Assembly (NCBI RefSeq): GCF_020164745.1
Contig: NZ_JAIUGV010000011.1
Location: 62,001-126,000, forward strand
From: Mesorhizobium sp. ES1-4
GTDB taxonomy: Bacteria; Pseudomonadota; Alphaproteobacteria; Rhizobiales; Rhizobiaceae
Direction of reading: 5' to 3'
Length of the DNA stretch: 64,000 nt
This document shows positions 1 to 11,431 of the stretch, one piece after another. The notes under the pieces are model-generated. The model did no database searches, was not told the DNA's origin, and was given only the letters and a program-made list of their open reading frames with translations. The stretch's first letter is position 1. The number at the start of each line of letters is the position of its first letter. A program made the translations under genes and the position numbers.

Positions 1-20
1 TGATCCCCTGTTTTTGTGGA

Positions 21-44
21 ACGGCGCCCTTGCGGCGCCGTTTT
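21..44 (+). terminator. Rho-independent terminator of the gene upstream of the window
   Basis: A perfect 8-bp stem (ACGGCGCC / GGCGCCGT) with a 5-nt loop is followed by TTT. It lies about 220 bases before lon and most likely ends a gene outside the window; clpX often precedes lon in this group, but that gene is not visible here. Confidence 0.7.
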
Positions 45-263
45 GCTGTAAGGGCTTGAGACCTTTGCACAGGAGTGGATCGCTGACGATGTTAACTCTT
101 GATCTTTGCCCCTCTTGCATCCACCTAACACGAGAAGGCCGAGGTGCCCGATTTCTGTGCTGTAAAACTCCCGTCACAAACGGTGGTAGGCGGAACGATC
201 CCCGGTCGTTAATATGAGATTCGCGGTTGGCCTGATGGCGACCGCGACATGAAAGGTTGGACA

Positions 264-2675
<2,412 letters not shown>

Positions 2676-2704
2676 TTTTATCTAAAGTTGCAGCGCACAA
2701 ATGG

Positions 2705-2732
2705 AAAGCCGGGCCTCGCGCCCGGCTTTTTC
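2705..2732 (+). terminator. Terminator of lon
   Basis: A 10-bp perfect stem AAAGCCGGGC / GCCCGGCTTT with a 5-nt loop runs into a T tract 30 bases after the lon stop codon. Confidence 0.9.
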
Positions 2733-2871
2733 ATGTGAAAAATCCCGGAATTCCGGGCTTTTTCCGCCGTTTTCCTGCGTTTTCGACTTGGTTGCGGGAA
2801 CGCTTCTTTCTAAAGTCCGTTTCCTGCCGGATGAGTCGTAAGTTCCGGTGTTCTCATGGAAGGGAATTTTT

Positions 2872-3144
2872 ATGAACAAGAACGAACTGGTGTCCGCTGT
2901 CGCCGACGCCGCGAGCATTTCGAAGGGTGACGCGCAGTCGGCAGTGGATGCGGTATTTTCCGCGATCACCGGCGAACTGAAGAAGGGCGGCGACGTACGG
3001 CTTGTCGGCTTCGGAAATTTCACCGTGTCGAAGCGTGCGGCATCGACCGGCCGCAATCCGCAGACTGGCGCGGAAGTGCAGATTCCGGCGCGTACCGTGC
3101 CGAAATTCTCGGCCGGCAAGGGCCTCAAGGACGCCGTGAACTAA
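2872..3144 (+). CDS. hupB: DNA-binding protein HU
   Basis: Small basic nucleoid protein of 90 residues that bends DNA as a dimer. It matches the HU/IHF family over its whole length: N-terminal helices (MNKNELVSAVAD), the central LVGFGNF sheet region, and the DNA-binding arm with RNPQTG and a basic flank. An in-frame start at 2848 is possible, but AGGGA just before the ATG at 2872 and the canonical MNKNEL N-terminus favour 2872. The 140-base spacer after lon gives room for its own promoter, and a strong hairpin terminates it. Confidence 0.95.
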   Translation: MNKNELVSAVADAASISKGDAQSAVDAVFSAITGELKKGGDVRLVGFGNFTVSKRAASTGRNPQTGAEVQIPARTVPKFSAGKGLKDAVN

Positions 3145-3170
3145 GCGCGTTTTATTTTCAAGAACCCAGA

Positions 3171-3194
3171 AAAGCCGGGCCAGCCCGGCTTTTC
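3171..3194. terminator. Bidirectional terminator between hupB and the aldo/keto reductase gene
   Basis: AAAGCCGGG pairs with CCCGGCTTT around a 4-base loop. The hairpin is flanked by T-rich sequence in both directions, so it can end hupB on the plus strand and the convergent gene on the minus strand. Confidence 0.85.
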
Positions 3195-3230
3195 ATTTTT
3201 GTACGTGTATCCGGGTGGATCGGAAGCTCC

Positions 3231-4253
3231 TCAGGCTGTCGGCGCGTCGGCACGCATCAAGCCTTCCTTCTTGAGATCGGTCCAGAGCGCTGCGGGGAGC
3301 TTTGCGTCCAGCAGCGACCGGTTGCTCTCGACTTCGCTGGGCCGCTGACCGCCGGGGATGACCGAAACGACTGACGGATGCAGCAGCGGGAATTGCAGCG
3401 CGGCCTCGATCAGCCTGATGCCATGGCGTTTGCAGATGGCCTCGATGCGGGTCACGGAGTCGAGCACATCCTGGGGCGCTTCGGAATAGTTATAGTAGGC
3501 GCCGGGCTTCGGACCGGTCGCCAGGATGCCGGAATTGTAGGGGCCGCCGAGGACGATGCCGATGCCGCGGTTCTCGCAAAGCGGCAGGAAGGAGGTCAGA
3601 GCCTCTTGTTCCAACAGCGTATAGCGCCCGGCAAGCAGGAACAGGTCGAAATCGCCGCGCTCGGCCAGCGTCTGCGCCACCTGCCACTCGTTGATGCCGC
3701 CGCCGAACGCCTTGATGACGCCCTGGTCACGCAAGGCGAGCAGGCCATAATAGCCAGAGCGCATGAACTCCTCGATGCGCTGGTCGGACGCCTCCTTGCT
3801 GCCGTGGGTGAAGATGTCGACATCGTGCACGAACAGGATGTCGATACGGTCGACGCCGAGCCGCTCCAGCGATGCCTCGAACGAGCGCATGATGCCGTCA
3901 TAGCTGTAGTCGTAGACCTCCTTGCGCGACGGCGTGTCGAAGAATTTGCCGATGCCAGTACGCTCCTCGGGGGGGCAGGCGCGCATAATGCGGCCGACCT
4001 TGCTCGACAGCACATAGTCGTCGCGCTTCCTGGAGCGCAGGAACGGGTTGAGACGCGTTTCCGACAGGCCGAGCCCGTAGAGGGGCGCGGTGTCGTAGTA
4101 GCGGCAACCGGTCGCCCAGGCAGCCTCCAGCGTCGCATTGGCGTCCTCGTCGGAGACGGCGCGGTAAAGATTGCCGAGCGGCGCCGTGCCGAAGCCCAGT
4201 TCCGTGAAGGTGATGCCGCCATTGCCGATGCGGTCGAAATGCCGTGTCTTCAT
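3231..4253 (-). CDS. Aldo/keto reductase, sugar or pyridoxal dehydrogenase type
   Basis: NAD(P)-dependent oxidoreductase with the aldo/keto reductase TIM-barrel, 340 residues. The catalytic tetrad is visible: Asp and Tyr in YDTAPLYG, Lys in SSKVGR, and His in LFVHDVD. The closest known style is the branch that includes D-threo-aldose 1-dehydrogenase (L-fucose dehydrogenase) and pyridoxal 4-dehydrogenase; oxidation of an aldose to its lactone is the likely reaction. It diverges from the SIS and creatininase genes next door, and a FucU-type mutarotase lies further along the cluster, which fits a sugar substrate. The exact substrate cannot be read from the sequence. Confidence 0.85.
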   Translation of the reverse strand: MKTRHFDRIGNGGITFTELGFGTAPLGNLYRAVSDEDANATLEAAWATGCRYYDTAPLYGLGLSETRLNPFLRSRKRDDYVLSSKVGRIMRACPPEERTGIGKFFDTPSRKEVYDYSYDGIMRSFEASLERLGVDRIDILFVHDVDIFTHGSKEASDQRIEEFMRSGYYGLLALRDQGVIKAFGGGINEWQVAQTLAERGDFDLFLLAGRYTLLEQEALTSFLPLCENRGIGIVLGGPYNSGILATGPKPGAYYNYSEAPQDVLDSVTRIEAICKRHGIRLIEAALQFPLLHPSVVSVIPGGQRPSEVESNRSLLDAKLPAALWTDLKKEGLMRADAPTA

Positions 4254-4443
4254 GTCCTGCCCGTTTGCCTTGCTGATTTGTCTGACATGACACTATCATG
4301 CCCGCGGCTCGGCAAAAGCACCACTGAGCGTTGGACACGCATTTTCGCGGTTGCTAGCATGAATGAAATCAAGCCGTTCCGGGGAAATGCGTGATCGCGA
4401 ATTGCCAGTCGTCTTCGAGTGCCGGCACTCTGGCGGTGCTGCC

Positions 4444-5010
4444 GTGAGTAACTCCGGCTCGCGGATGTTCAGTACCGCGCTCGACGAGCTTGGCGCGGTG
4501 TTGGCGCGCGTCGATGGCGACCGGATCGACGCCGCCTGCGGGATGCTGGCGGGCGCCAGACAGATCGTCGCCTATGGCTGCGGCCGCGAAGCTTTGCAGG
4601 TGAAGGGCTTTGCCATGCGGCTCTATCATCTTGGCCTGCCGGTTTCGGTCGTCGGCGACATGACCACGCCGCCTGTGGGGCAGGGCGATGTCTTCCTTGT
4701 CAGTTCCGGGCCTGGTGAAACCTCGACCGTGCTTACCCTGATGGGCATAGCGCGTGAGGCAGGCGCGACGGTTCTGCTCGTGACCGCCCAGGCAGGGGGC
4801 AGCGCCGCAGGGTTAGCCGATTTGACGCTGCTGATCCCGGCGCAGACCATGGCCAACGATCAGGGGCCGCAAAAGACGTCGGTGCTGCCGATGGGCTCGG
4901 TGTTCGAGGGAGCATTGTTCCTGTTGTTCGAGATCATGGTGCTGAAACTCAGGGAATTGACCGCGGCGTCGCCGGAAGCCATGCGCGCGCGTCACACCAA
5001 CATGGAATAG
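4444..5010 (+). CDS. SIS-domain sugar isomerase, 6-phospho-3-hexuloisomerase-like
   Basis: A single SIS (phosphosugar isomerase) domain of about 188 residues, the size of 6-phospho-3-hexuloisomerase (HxlB/PHI). Family features are the Rossmann-like start ARQIVAYGCGREA, the phosphosugar-binding loop VSSGPGETSTVL, and NDQGPQKTSVLPMGSVFE near the end. The start is uncertain: in-frame ATGs at 4363 and 4387 would add an N-terminus rich in charged residues that does not look like a SIS protein, so the GTG at 4444 was chosen because it gives the family length. The creatininase-family gene begins 3 bases after its stop, so the two are probably co-translated. Confidence 0.75.
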   Translation: MSNSGSRMFSTALDELGAVLARVDGDRIDAACGMLAGARQIVAYGCGREALQVKGFAMRLYHLGLPVSVVGDMTTPPVGQGDVFLVSSGPGETSTVLTLMGIAREAGATVLLVTAQAGGSAAGLADLTLLIPAQTMANDQGPQKTSVLPMGSVFEGALFLLFEIMVLKLRELTAASPEAMRARHTNME

Positions 5011-5013
5011 ATC

Positions 5014-5757
5014 ATGCGATACGAACTGATGCTGCCGCACCAGATCCGCAAGGCGATCGCGCAGAACTGGCCGGTCGCACTGCCGCTCGGCGTGCTGGAA
5101 TACCATGGCGAGCACATGGCCGTCGGCATGGATACGCTGGCCGTCATAAAGACGCTGGAGCTGTTCGAAAAGGCGAGCGACATCGTCATCCTGCCGCCCT
5201 TCTACTATGGCGCGGCGAGCTATGCAGTGGCGCCGCCGGAAGGCAGCGGCTCCATTCAGGTCGGCGGCAATCAACTGGCGCCGTTCGGCGAGGAGCTGTT
5301 CTACAGCCTGCTTCGCACCGGCTTTCGCAACATCCACGCCATCATTCATCACCAGACCGAGAATTTCGCCGCCGGCATGCCGACCGATCTCGCTTTCAAG
5401 ACCGCCGGCAGACAGGCGATCTTCCGCTTCCTCGAGAAGCAGCGCGGCGAGGGCTGGTGGGGTTCCGAGACGATGGCCGACTACTATGCCGGACATGCAG
5501 CGGGCGAAAATTTCTTCAACTGGGTGCAGGTGCATCCGCTGATGCCGTCCGCCATGAACGGCAAGTATCCGTTCGACCATGCCGGTATCGGCGAGACCTC
5601 GCTGATGCTGGCGCTATGCCCGGAAGCGGTGGATGCCACGCACTTCGAGGACAATACCGGCTGGTATACGGCCAGCGCCAAGGACGCCTCGGCGGAACTC
5701 GGGAACAAGGGCGTCGCCATGATCATGGATCACCTGCGTGAGGTGCTGAAGGCCTAG
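5014..5757 (+). CDS. Creatininase-family amidohydrolase
   Basis: A 247-residue protein of the creatininase family (PF02633), metal-dependent hydrolases that usually open amide or lactam bonds. Characteristic elements are GVLEYHGEHMAVGMDT near residues 26-41, where the family metal ligands (Glu, His, Asp) lie, and HAGIGETS near residue 190, where the catalytic Glu lies. Members include creatinine amidohydrolase, an archaeal formylamine deformylase and MftE, so function cannot be assigned from family alone. Its position directly after a SIS isomerase, in a carbohydrate cluster, is unusual for creatinine metabolism and suggests a sugar amide, N-glycoside or lactone substrate; this is inference. 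Confidence 0.8.
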   Translation: MRYELMLPHQIRKAIAQNWPVALPLGVLEYHGEHMAVGMDTLAVIKTLELFEKASDIVILPPFYYGAASYAVAPPEGSGSIQVGGNQLAPFGEELFYSLLRTGFRNIHAIIHHQTENFAAGMPTDLAFKTAGRQAIFRFLEKQRGEGWWGSETMADYYAGHAAGENFFNWVQVHPLMPSAMNGKYPFDHAGIGETSLMLALCPEAVDATHFEDNTGWYTASAKDASAELGNKGVAMIMDHLREVLKA

Positions 5758-5790
5758 CGCGATCTTACCTTTCTCCCACGGAGGAAGAGG

Positions 5791-6708
5791 TCACTTCACC
5801 GCCCCGGCCGTCATGCCCATGATCAGGTAGCGTTCGAGCGCGATGCCGATGACCGCCAGCGGCGCGATCGCAGCGGTGGCAAGGGCGGCCATCGACCACC
5901 AGTTGATGCCTTGCGACCCCGTCTGGCTCGCTACCATCACCGGGATTGTCTTGGCGTCCGTCGAGGTCAGAAGGGCGGCGAAGAAATACTCGTTCCAGCA
6001 CAGCACCATCGCCAGGATGAAGGCGGCGACCATGCCCGGCAGCGCGATCGGCATGACGATGCGGAAAAAGGCGCCCCAGATCGACAGGCCATCGACGAGG
6101 GCAGCTTCTTCCAGTTCGACAGGAATGGAATTGAACTGGTCGCGCATGATCCAGATGACGATCGGCAGCACCATCAGCGTGTAGAGCAGGATCAGCCCGA
6201 CGCGGGTGTCGAGCAGGCCGACCTCGCGGTAGAGCACCAGGAAGGGCAGGGCGAGCACCACCGGCGGCAGGATCAACTGCGACAGGAAGAAGAACGATAT
6301 GTCTTCATTCTTGAACCAGGCGAACTTGTAGCGGTAGCGCGTGAGGCCGTAGGCGGCGAGGCTGCCGATGACGATGGCGAGGCTCGACGCGCCGACCGAC
6401 GTGATGACCGAATTCATGAAGCGCTTGAGGAACTCGTCGCGCACGGTCGATGTCTGGAAGATCGAGTCCGGCGACAGGCCTAGCGACCGCCAGCCCTTCC
6501 AGTCCGGCTGGAAGTCGACGAAGGGGATCAGATGCCCTTGCGTGACGTCGACCGCCGATTTGAACGAGGTCGTTATCGTCCAGTAGATGGGGAACAGGCA
6601 GATGAAGGCCCAGAAGACAAGCGCGCCATAGATGAAGACGCGGCTGGTGATGAAGCTCGCCGGAGACCGGATTTCGGAGACGGTATAGTCGGTGGTCTGA
6701 ACGCTCAT
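5791..6708 (-). CDS. Carbohydrate ABC transporter permease, MalG type
   Basis: Inner-membrane permease of a CUT1-type sugar importer, 305 residues with about six membrane segments. The EAA loop that docks the ATPase is clear (EEAALVDGLSIWGAFFRIVM). The frame stays open far upstream without a stop, but coding character begins at the ATG at 6708 (MSVQTTDYTV). The gene starts 11 bases after the stop of the MalF-type permease and is the last gene of the minus-strand arm. It ends tail to tail with the creatininase gene. Confidence 0.9.
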   Translation of the reverse strand: MSVQTTDYTVSEIRSPASFITSRVFIYGALVFWAFICLFPIYWTITTSFKSAVDVTQGHLIPFVDFQPDWKGWRSLGLSPDSIFQTSTVRDEFLKRFMNSVITSVGASSLAIVIGSLAAYGLTRYRYKFAWFKNEDISFFFLSQLILPPVVLALPFLVLYREVGLLDTRVGLILLYTLMVLPIVIWIMRDQFNSIPVELEEAALVDGLSIWGAFFRIVMPIALPGMVAAFILAMVLCWNEYFFAALLTSTDAKTIPVMVASQTGSQGINWWSMAALATAAIAPLAVIGIALERYLIMGMTAGAVK

Positions 6709-6719
6709 GATCCGGCCAC

Positions 6720-7841
6720 TCAGTTGACGTTGCGCACGAAGCGGTTGGCGATCTTCAGGAGCCAGGTCACGAACACGACGATGATGACGAGATAGGCCAT
6801 CGCCAGCATCGTGCCGTAGCCGACGTTCGAGCGGTCGCGGTATTCGCGGTAGATGAAGCTCGACACGGAATCGGTGGCGCCCCCCGGACCGCCCGACGTC
6901 ACCGTGATGATGATGTCCGCAAGCTTCAGCTTGAAGATGATGCGCAGCACGACGGCGGTCACCGACACCGGCAGCATCAGCGGGAAGGTAACCTGCCAGA
7001 AGGTCTGCCATGCATTGGCGCCGTCGACGCGCGCCGCCTCGAGCACCTCGCGCGACATCGCCTGCAGTCCGGCCAGCAGCATGATCATCATGAATGGAAT
7101 GAAGGTCCAGGCGTCCAGTATCATGACGGAGATACGCGCGGTGATCGGATCCGAGAAGAAAGCCGGATTCTGCCAGCCGAGATGGCGCGCCAGCGTTGCC
7201 GCCGGCCCGAACCGGTATTCCATCAGCGATTTGCCGATCATCCATGACACGGCGACCGGCGACAGCATCAGCGGCATCAGGAAGACGACGCGGAAGAATT
7301 TTCGCGCCCGGATCTGAGCGTTGAGCAACAGCGCCAGCCCGAAGGCGATGACATATTCGACCAGTACCGCCAGCACATAGAGCACCATGTTGAACAGCGC
7401 ATTGCGGTAGTACGGGTCGGCGAGCATCTGCCAGAAATTGTCCAGCCCGTTGAATTTTCGACCCGAGAACGAACTCAGGTTCCAGTCGGTCAGCGCGATG
7501 TAGAAGCCGAACAGCGTTGGGAAGATAACCATGGCTATGGTAAACAGCAGGGCCGGCAGCAGGAACAGCGCACGCTGGCCGTCCTCGCCACGCGTCAGCA
7601 CCTGACCGATGCCGATAGCCACGCCCCACAGCACGTAGGCATAGACGACCGGTCGCCACGTCTCGAAGCCGATCGTGTCGACTTCGGTCTTGTAGAGGAT
7701 CTGAAGCAGGATCATCGCCAGGAGGCCGAACGTGGCCGCGGCCATCAGTGCCCAGCCGAGGCGTTTGCGGCCAGGCGGGATCAGGTCCAGTGGTGCGGAA
7801 TTTGCCGGCCACGCATTCGTGGTCGAAGTCTGTTCAGCCAC
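6720..7841 (-). CDS. Carbohydrate ABC transporter permease, MalF type
   Basis: The larger CUT1 permease subunit, 373 residues with an N-terminal cytoplasmic tail, an early membrane pair and the six-helix core; the EAA motif is in LEAARVDGANAWQTFWQVTF. No ATG is in a sensible place; the GTG at 7841 (VAEQTSTTNAW) has GAGG about eight bases upstream and is the chosen start. It lies between the binding-protein gene and the MalG-type gene on the minus strand, with a stable hairpin separating it from the binding-protein gene. Confidence 0.88.
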   Translation of the reverse strand: MAEQTSTTNAWPANSAPLDLIPPGRKRLGWALMAAATFGLLAMILLQILYKTEVDTIGFETWRPVVYAYVLWGVAIGIGQVLTRGEDGQRALFLLPALLFTIAMVIFPTLFGFYIALTDWNLSSFSGRKFNGLDNFWQMLADPYYRNALFNMVLYVLAVLVEYVIAFGLALLLNAQIRARKFFRVVFLMPLMLSPVAVSWMIGKSLMEYRFGPAATLARHLGWQNPAFFSDPITARISVMILDAWTFIPFMMIMLLAGLQAMSREVLEAARVDGANAWQTFWQVTFPLMLPVSVTAVVLRIIFKLKLADIIITVTSGGPGGATDSVSSFIYREYRDRSNVGYGTMLAMAYLVIIVVFVTWLLKIANRFVRNVN

Positions 7842-7889
7842 GCCTCTCGCCTCTTCTGCCACACTGACCGACGGGAGCCGGTCAAAATT

Positions 7890-7918
7890 CGGCCCGGCGA
7901 TGATGTGACGCCGGGCCG
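7890..7918 (-). terminator. Intercistronic hairpin after the sugar-binding protein gene
   Basis: CGGCCCGGCG pairs with CGCCGGGCCG (10 bp, 9-nt loop). Read on the minus strand it follows the binding-protein stop by about 20 bases and is followed by AATTTTG. It probably acts as a partial terminator or 3' stabiliser so that binding protein is made in excess over the permeases; similar structures are well known in sugar ABC operons. Confidence 0.65.
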
Positions 7919-7939
7919 TGACTTTTATCAAGGGTCCAC

Positions 7940-9604
7940 TTAGACGCCGAGCGAGGCCTTGTAGAGCTTGATCTGCTTCTCCCGGCCGATCTGGTCGGTC
8001 AGCTTCTCCCAGGCCGCGGCGATGGCATCGGCGCCTTCCTGTGCCTTCATCTTGCCAGCGAACGTATTGGCCAGGATGTCCTCGGCGGCGCTGTAGTATT
8101 GGAAGATGCCGGGGATACGCGGCTCGATAGCGCCGTTCGGATGGTTGTAGGAGTTGAACTGGGAGTCGAGATAGTTCGAGATGAACGCCTTGTCGTAGCC
8201 GGCGGCCACCCATTCGTCGATGTCGTGCTGGCTGTTGCGGTAGCACTGGAAGCCGGACGGATACATTGCCGTCCAGATTGCCAGGTCCTTGCCACCGAGA
8301 TGCGCCGCCGCGCTCCAGGCGGCCTTGTGCTTCTTCGGATCGCTGTCGACGCGGGCCATGACATAGACGCCCCAGCCGAGATAGGCGAGGTTGGGCGCGT
8401 AGTTCGGTCCGCTCGGCAGCTTTTCCCATTGGCCGGTCTTGGAATTGTAGACGTCATCCGAGCCCGGCAGGATATCGAAGCCGCAAAGGTCGCCAATCAC
8501 GGAGGAATCGTTGGTTTTGACGTTGGAGCCGATGTCGCCCCACCAGGGGATCATCGACCCGGTGCCGGCCAGGAATTGCTGGAAACCGGTGGTGTTCGGG
8601 TCGGCGTTGATCTGGTCGGCGGGTTCGGAAGGCAGGGCGTCGATGACGTCCTGTATGGCGCGCACCCAGGCCGGATTGTTGATGCGCGGCTTCATGGTGT
8701 CGGCGTCGAACAGCCAGGCCTTGTCGTCGGGGTGCTTGGCGTAGGCTGTCGCGCGGCTGCCCAGGAAGTAGAAGCCGAAACCACCCCAAGGCTTTGGCGC
8801 GTCAAGGTAGCCGTAGACGTCCTGGCCGTTGAACTTCTTGCCCTTGAGGAATTTGGTTACGGCCTGCACCTGCTGCCAGGTCTTCGGCACGCCCCATTCG
8901 CCGGCACCGCCGCCGTCTTTCCACTGCTTGGCGAGGTCGGCATCGGCGAACACGTCGGTGCGGTAGTTGAAATTGTGAGTGTCGCCGTCAATGGTCACGC
9001 GGTACTGCTTGCCGTCCCACGTGCCGACCGGCGGCTTCAGGTAGTTGACCAGGTCGTCCATATCGATCTGCTTCTTGACCCAGTCGGGCATTTCCGACGT
9101 GAGCCCCTTGCCGCACACGTCGCCTTCGAAAGGCGCGCCCATCTCGGCAATGTCGAAGTCCACGGTGCCAGTGGCGATCGACTGCTGCAAGCGGGCGTTG
9201 TAGTCGGCCTGCGCCAGGTCGATCCAGCTGATCTTGGCACCGGTGTAGGCTTCCCAGGGCTTTAGGAAGCCGCGGAACAGCACGTTGTGCAGGTTCTGGT
9301 TGTTGAGACCCATGAACTTGAGCTCGACACCGGCGAACTCGCCTTCCTTGACACTGGCCTTGGTCGCATCGAGGCAGAGCTCGCCGACCTTCTGGAAATC
9401 GGCATCGGTCGGCTGGCCTTTGCCGACGCCGGGAATCTGCAGGATTTTTGCACGAAGTTCGCTTGCCGCGGAGGCAGGACGCGTCAAGGCGCCGAGGCCC
9501 GCGCCCGATGCCGCCGCGATCGCGGCCATCGACGCCGCGCCTTTCAATATGTCGCGTCTGGTGGCGCCGGCACGGACCAGTTTCTCGTAAATGTCTACTC
9601 TCAT
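7940..9604 (-). CDS. ABC transporter sugar-binding protein, Tat-exported
   Basis: Periplasmic extracellular solute-binding protein (family 1), 554 residues, long for the family. The N-terminus has a twin-arginine motif TRRDILKG followed by an alanine-rich hydrophobic stretch and a cleavage site near RPASAASE, so Tat export of a folded protein is predicted. The body has the usual large-lobed pattern with many aromatic residues (PWWGDIGS, YLGWGVYVMA). AGGAGG upstream sets the start at 9604. It heads the minus-strand arm (binding protein, MalF, MalG); the ATPase gene diverges from it across a 293-base control region. Confidence 0.9.
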   Translation of the reverse strand: MRVDIYEKLVRAGATRRDILKGAASMAAIAAASGAGLGALTRPASAASELRAKILQIPGVGKGQPTDADFQKVGELCLDATKASVKEGEFAGVELKFMGLNNQNLHNVLFRGFLKPWEAYTGAKISWIDLAQADYNARLQQSIATGTVDFDIAEMGAPFEGDVCGKGLTSEMPDWVKKQIDMDDLVNYLKPPVGTWDGKQYRVTIDGDTHNFNYRTDVFADADLAKQWKDGGGAGEWGVPKTWQQVQAVTKFLKGKKFNGQDVYGYLDAPKPWGGFGFYFLGSRATAYAKHPDDKAWLFDADTMKPRINNPAWVRAIQDVIDALPSEPADQINADPNTTGFQQFLAGTGSMIPWWGDIGSNVKTNDSSVIGDLCGFDILPGSDDVYNSKTGQWEKLPSGPNYAPNLAYLGWGVYVMARVDSDPKKHKAAWSAAAHLGGKDLAIWTAMYPSGFQCYRNSQHDIDEWVAAGYDKAFISNYLDSQFNSYNHPNGAIEPRIPGIFQYYSAAEDILANTFAGKMKAQEGADAIAAAWEKLTDQIGREKQIKLYKASLGV

Positions 9605-9897
9605 CGATTATTCCTCCCAGAACATCTGTGTGAATGGATGTGGCCAAACTTCTCAGGCGCTGGAGCGCCCACGATTCTCCCGGCTCGGAAGCGAACTATG
9701 CAGGTCCCCACCTGCTCGATTGAAGTTCCGATTTCGCGGTTCGGGCGACCAGTATTCGGACCAGCGCCAGTCACTATTCTCACAACCAAACGCCGTGTCA
9801 ACGAGAACAGGTTTTTATCAATAAGAGACCGACTTGCCCTGACCGGTCGCGTTGGCTAGCTTCTGCGCCTACGGCCAGTGGAGCCGATGGGGGAACG
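9605..9897. promoter_or_regulatory. Divergent control region between the binding-protein and ATPase genes
   Basis: A 293-base gene-free region from which both arms of the sugar cluster must be transcribed. It is more AT-rich than its surroundings toward the ATPase side (around 9790-9830). I see no convincing operator or gene in it, and no regulator gene is encoded in this cluster, so control may come from a regulator elsewhere. Confidence 0.5.
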
Positions 9898-10947
9898 ATG
9901 GCTCAAGTCGCGATCAGCAATGTGGCCAAGGCATTTGGAACCGTCAAGGTTCTGCACGAAGTCAGCGTCGATATTGCCGATGGCGAGTTCGTCGTGCTTG
10001 TCGGCCCGTCCGGTTGCGGCAAGTCCACGCTGCTCAGGATGGTGGCCGGGCTCGAGACCGTCTCCGGCGGAACGATCGCCATCGGCGACCATGTGGTCAA
10101 TCACCTGCCGCCAGCAAAACGCGACATCGCCATGGTGTTCCAGAACTATGCGCTCTATCCGCACAAGACGGTCGAGCAGAACATGGCCTTCGCCCTCAAG
10201 CTGCGCAGGACCGATCCGGCCGTGGTCGCCGAACGGGTCAAGCGCGCCGCGGACATCCTCGACCTCGGCCCCTATCTGAAGCGCTATCCGCGCCAGCTCT
10301 CCGGCGGCCAGCGTCAACGCGTCGCCATGGGGCGCGCGATCGTGCGCAATCCGCAGGTATTCCTTTTCGATGAGCCGCTTTCGAACCTCGACGCCAAGCT
10401 GCGCGTGCAGATGCGCACCGAGATCAAGGAACTGCACCAGCGGCTGAAGACCACCACCATCTATGTCACACACGACCAGATCGAAGCCATGACGATGGCC
10501 GACAAGATCGTCGTCATGCGTGACGGCCGTATCGAACAGGTCGGCGCGCCGCTGGAACTTTTCGACCGGCCGGCGAACCTTTTCGTTGCCGGCTTCATCG
10601 GCTCGCCTTCGATGAACCTGCTCAAGGGTACCGGGCGCAAGGCCGGGGTCGACATTGCCGGAACGCTGTTCCCGGTCGATCCGAACAACGCCGTCGAGGC
10701 GGGGCGCTCCGTCGTCTATGGCGTCCGGCCCGAATATCTCGAAATCCATCCCGATGGCGTGCCGGCGAAGATTTCGGTGGTCGAGCCGACCGGTTCGGAA
10801 ACCCTGGTCTTTTTGCGCTTTGGCGACAGCGAAATGGTGGCGCTGTTTCGCGAGCGCCACGACTTCAAGCCCGGCGATACGCTGAAGCTTCGGCCAAGGC
10901 TCGACCATATCCATCTGTTCGATGCCGAGACCGGCAAGCGTCTCTGA
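9898..10947 (+). CDS. Sugar ABC transporter ATPase, MalK/UgpC type
   Basis: ATPase subunit of a CUT1 importer, 349 residues. Walker A GPSGCGKST lies near residues 37-45, the Q-loop at VFQNYALYPHKT, the signature LSGGQRQRV, and Walker B VFLFDEPLSNLD followed by the H-loop THDQ. The C-terminal 110 residues match the TOBE/OB regulatory domain seen in MalK. A purine-rich GGGGGAACG precedes the ATG. It is separated from its permeases by the divergent promoter region and is followed by the mutarotase and kinase genes, so transport and catabolism are co-transcribed on this arm. Confidence 0.93.
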   Translation: MAQVAISNVAKAFGTVKVLHEVSVDIADGEFVVLVGPSGCGKSTLLRMVAGLETVSGGTIAIGDHVVNHLPPAKRDIAMVFQNYALYPHKTVEQNMAFALKLRRTDPAVVAERVKRAADILDLGPYLKRYPRQLSGGQRQRVAMGRAIVRNPQVFLFDEPLSNLDAKLRVQMRTEIKELHQRLKTTTIYVTHDQIEAMTMADKIVVMRDGRIEQVGAPLELFDRPANLFVAGFIGSPSMNLLKGTGRKAGVDIAGTLFPVDPNNAVEAGRSVVYGVRPEYLEIHPDGVPAKISVVEPTGSETLVFLRFGDSEMVALFRERHDFKPGDTLKLRPRLDHIHLFDAETGKRL

Positions 10948-10974
10948 CCTCCAACCCAGTTCACGAGGACCATC

Positions 10975-11427
10975 ATGCTCAAAGGGATCGATCCGCTGCT
11001 CAATGCCGACGTGCTCCAGGCGTTGCGGGCGATGGGCCATGGCGATGACCTGATCATCGCCGACACCAACTTTCCCTCCGATTCGGTGGCCCGCCAGACG
11101 GCGCTCGGCCGGCTGCTGCGCATCGATGCCTCGGCGGCGCAGGTGGTCAAGGCGGTGCTGTCGCTCTACCCGCTGGACACGTTCGTCGACGACTCGGCAG
11201 CCCGCATGGAGATCGTCGGCAAACCCGACGAGATCCCGGCGGTGCAGATGGAAGTGCAGAAGGAGATCGACGCCGCCGAGGGCAAATCATGGCCGATGGT
11301 GCCGGTCGAGCGTTACGCCTTCTACGAGCGCGCCAAGCAGGCCTATTGCGTCATCCAGACCGGCGAGCGTCGCTTCTACGGCTGCTTTGCCTTGCGCAAG
11401 GGCGTCGTCCCGCCGGATGCGGAGTAG
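10975..11427 (+). CDS. RbsD/FucU-family sugar mutarotase
   Basis: Sugar mutarotase of 150 residues that interconverts sugar anomers after uptake. The RbsD/FucU fold is recognised from LNADVLQALRAMGHGDDL with the conserved His, the ADTNFP strand, and the C-terminal FYERAKQAYCVIQTGE followed by YGCFALRKG. The ADxNFP and FYERA patterns are closer to FucU (L-fucose mutarotase) than to RbsD. It lies 27 bases after the ATPase gene and 4 bases before the kinase gene, so it belongs to the same transcript. A fucose-like or related aldose substrate is suggested but not proven. Confidence 0.85.
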   Translation: MLKGIDPLLNADVLQALRAMGHGDDLIIADTNFPSDSVARQTALGRLLRIDASAAQVVKAVLSLYPLDTFVDDSAARMEIVGKPDEIPAVQMEVQKEIDAAEGKSWPMVPVERYAFYERAKQAYCVIQTGERRFYGCFALRKGVVPPDAE

Positions 11428-11431
11428 AGGG

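Noticed and set aside
45..263. Heat-shock sigma-32 promoter before lon
   Set aside because: CTTGAT around 97 lacks a matching -10 (CCCCAT-like) at the right spacing.
5791..7812. One long open frame covering both permease genes on the minus strand
   Set aside because: The upstream half is a shadow of the MalF-type gene in another frame; the real MalG-type gene starts at 6708.
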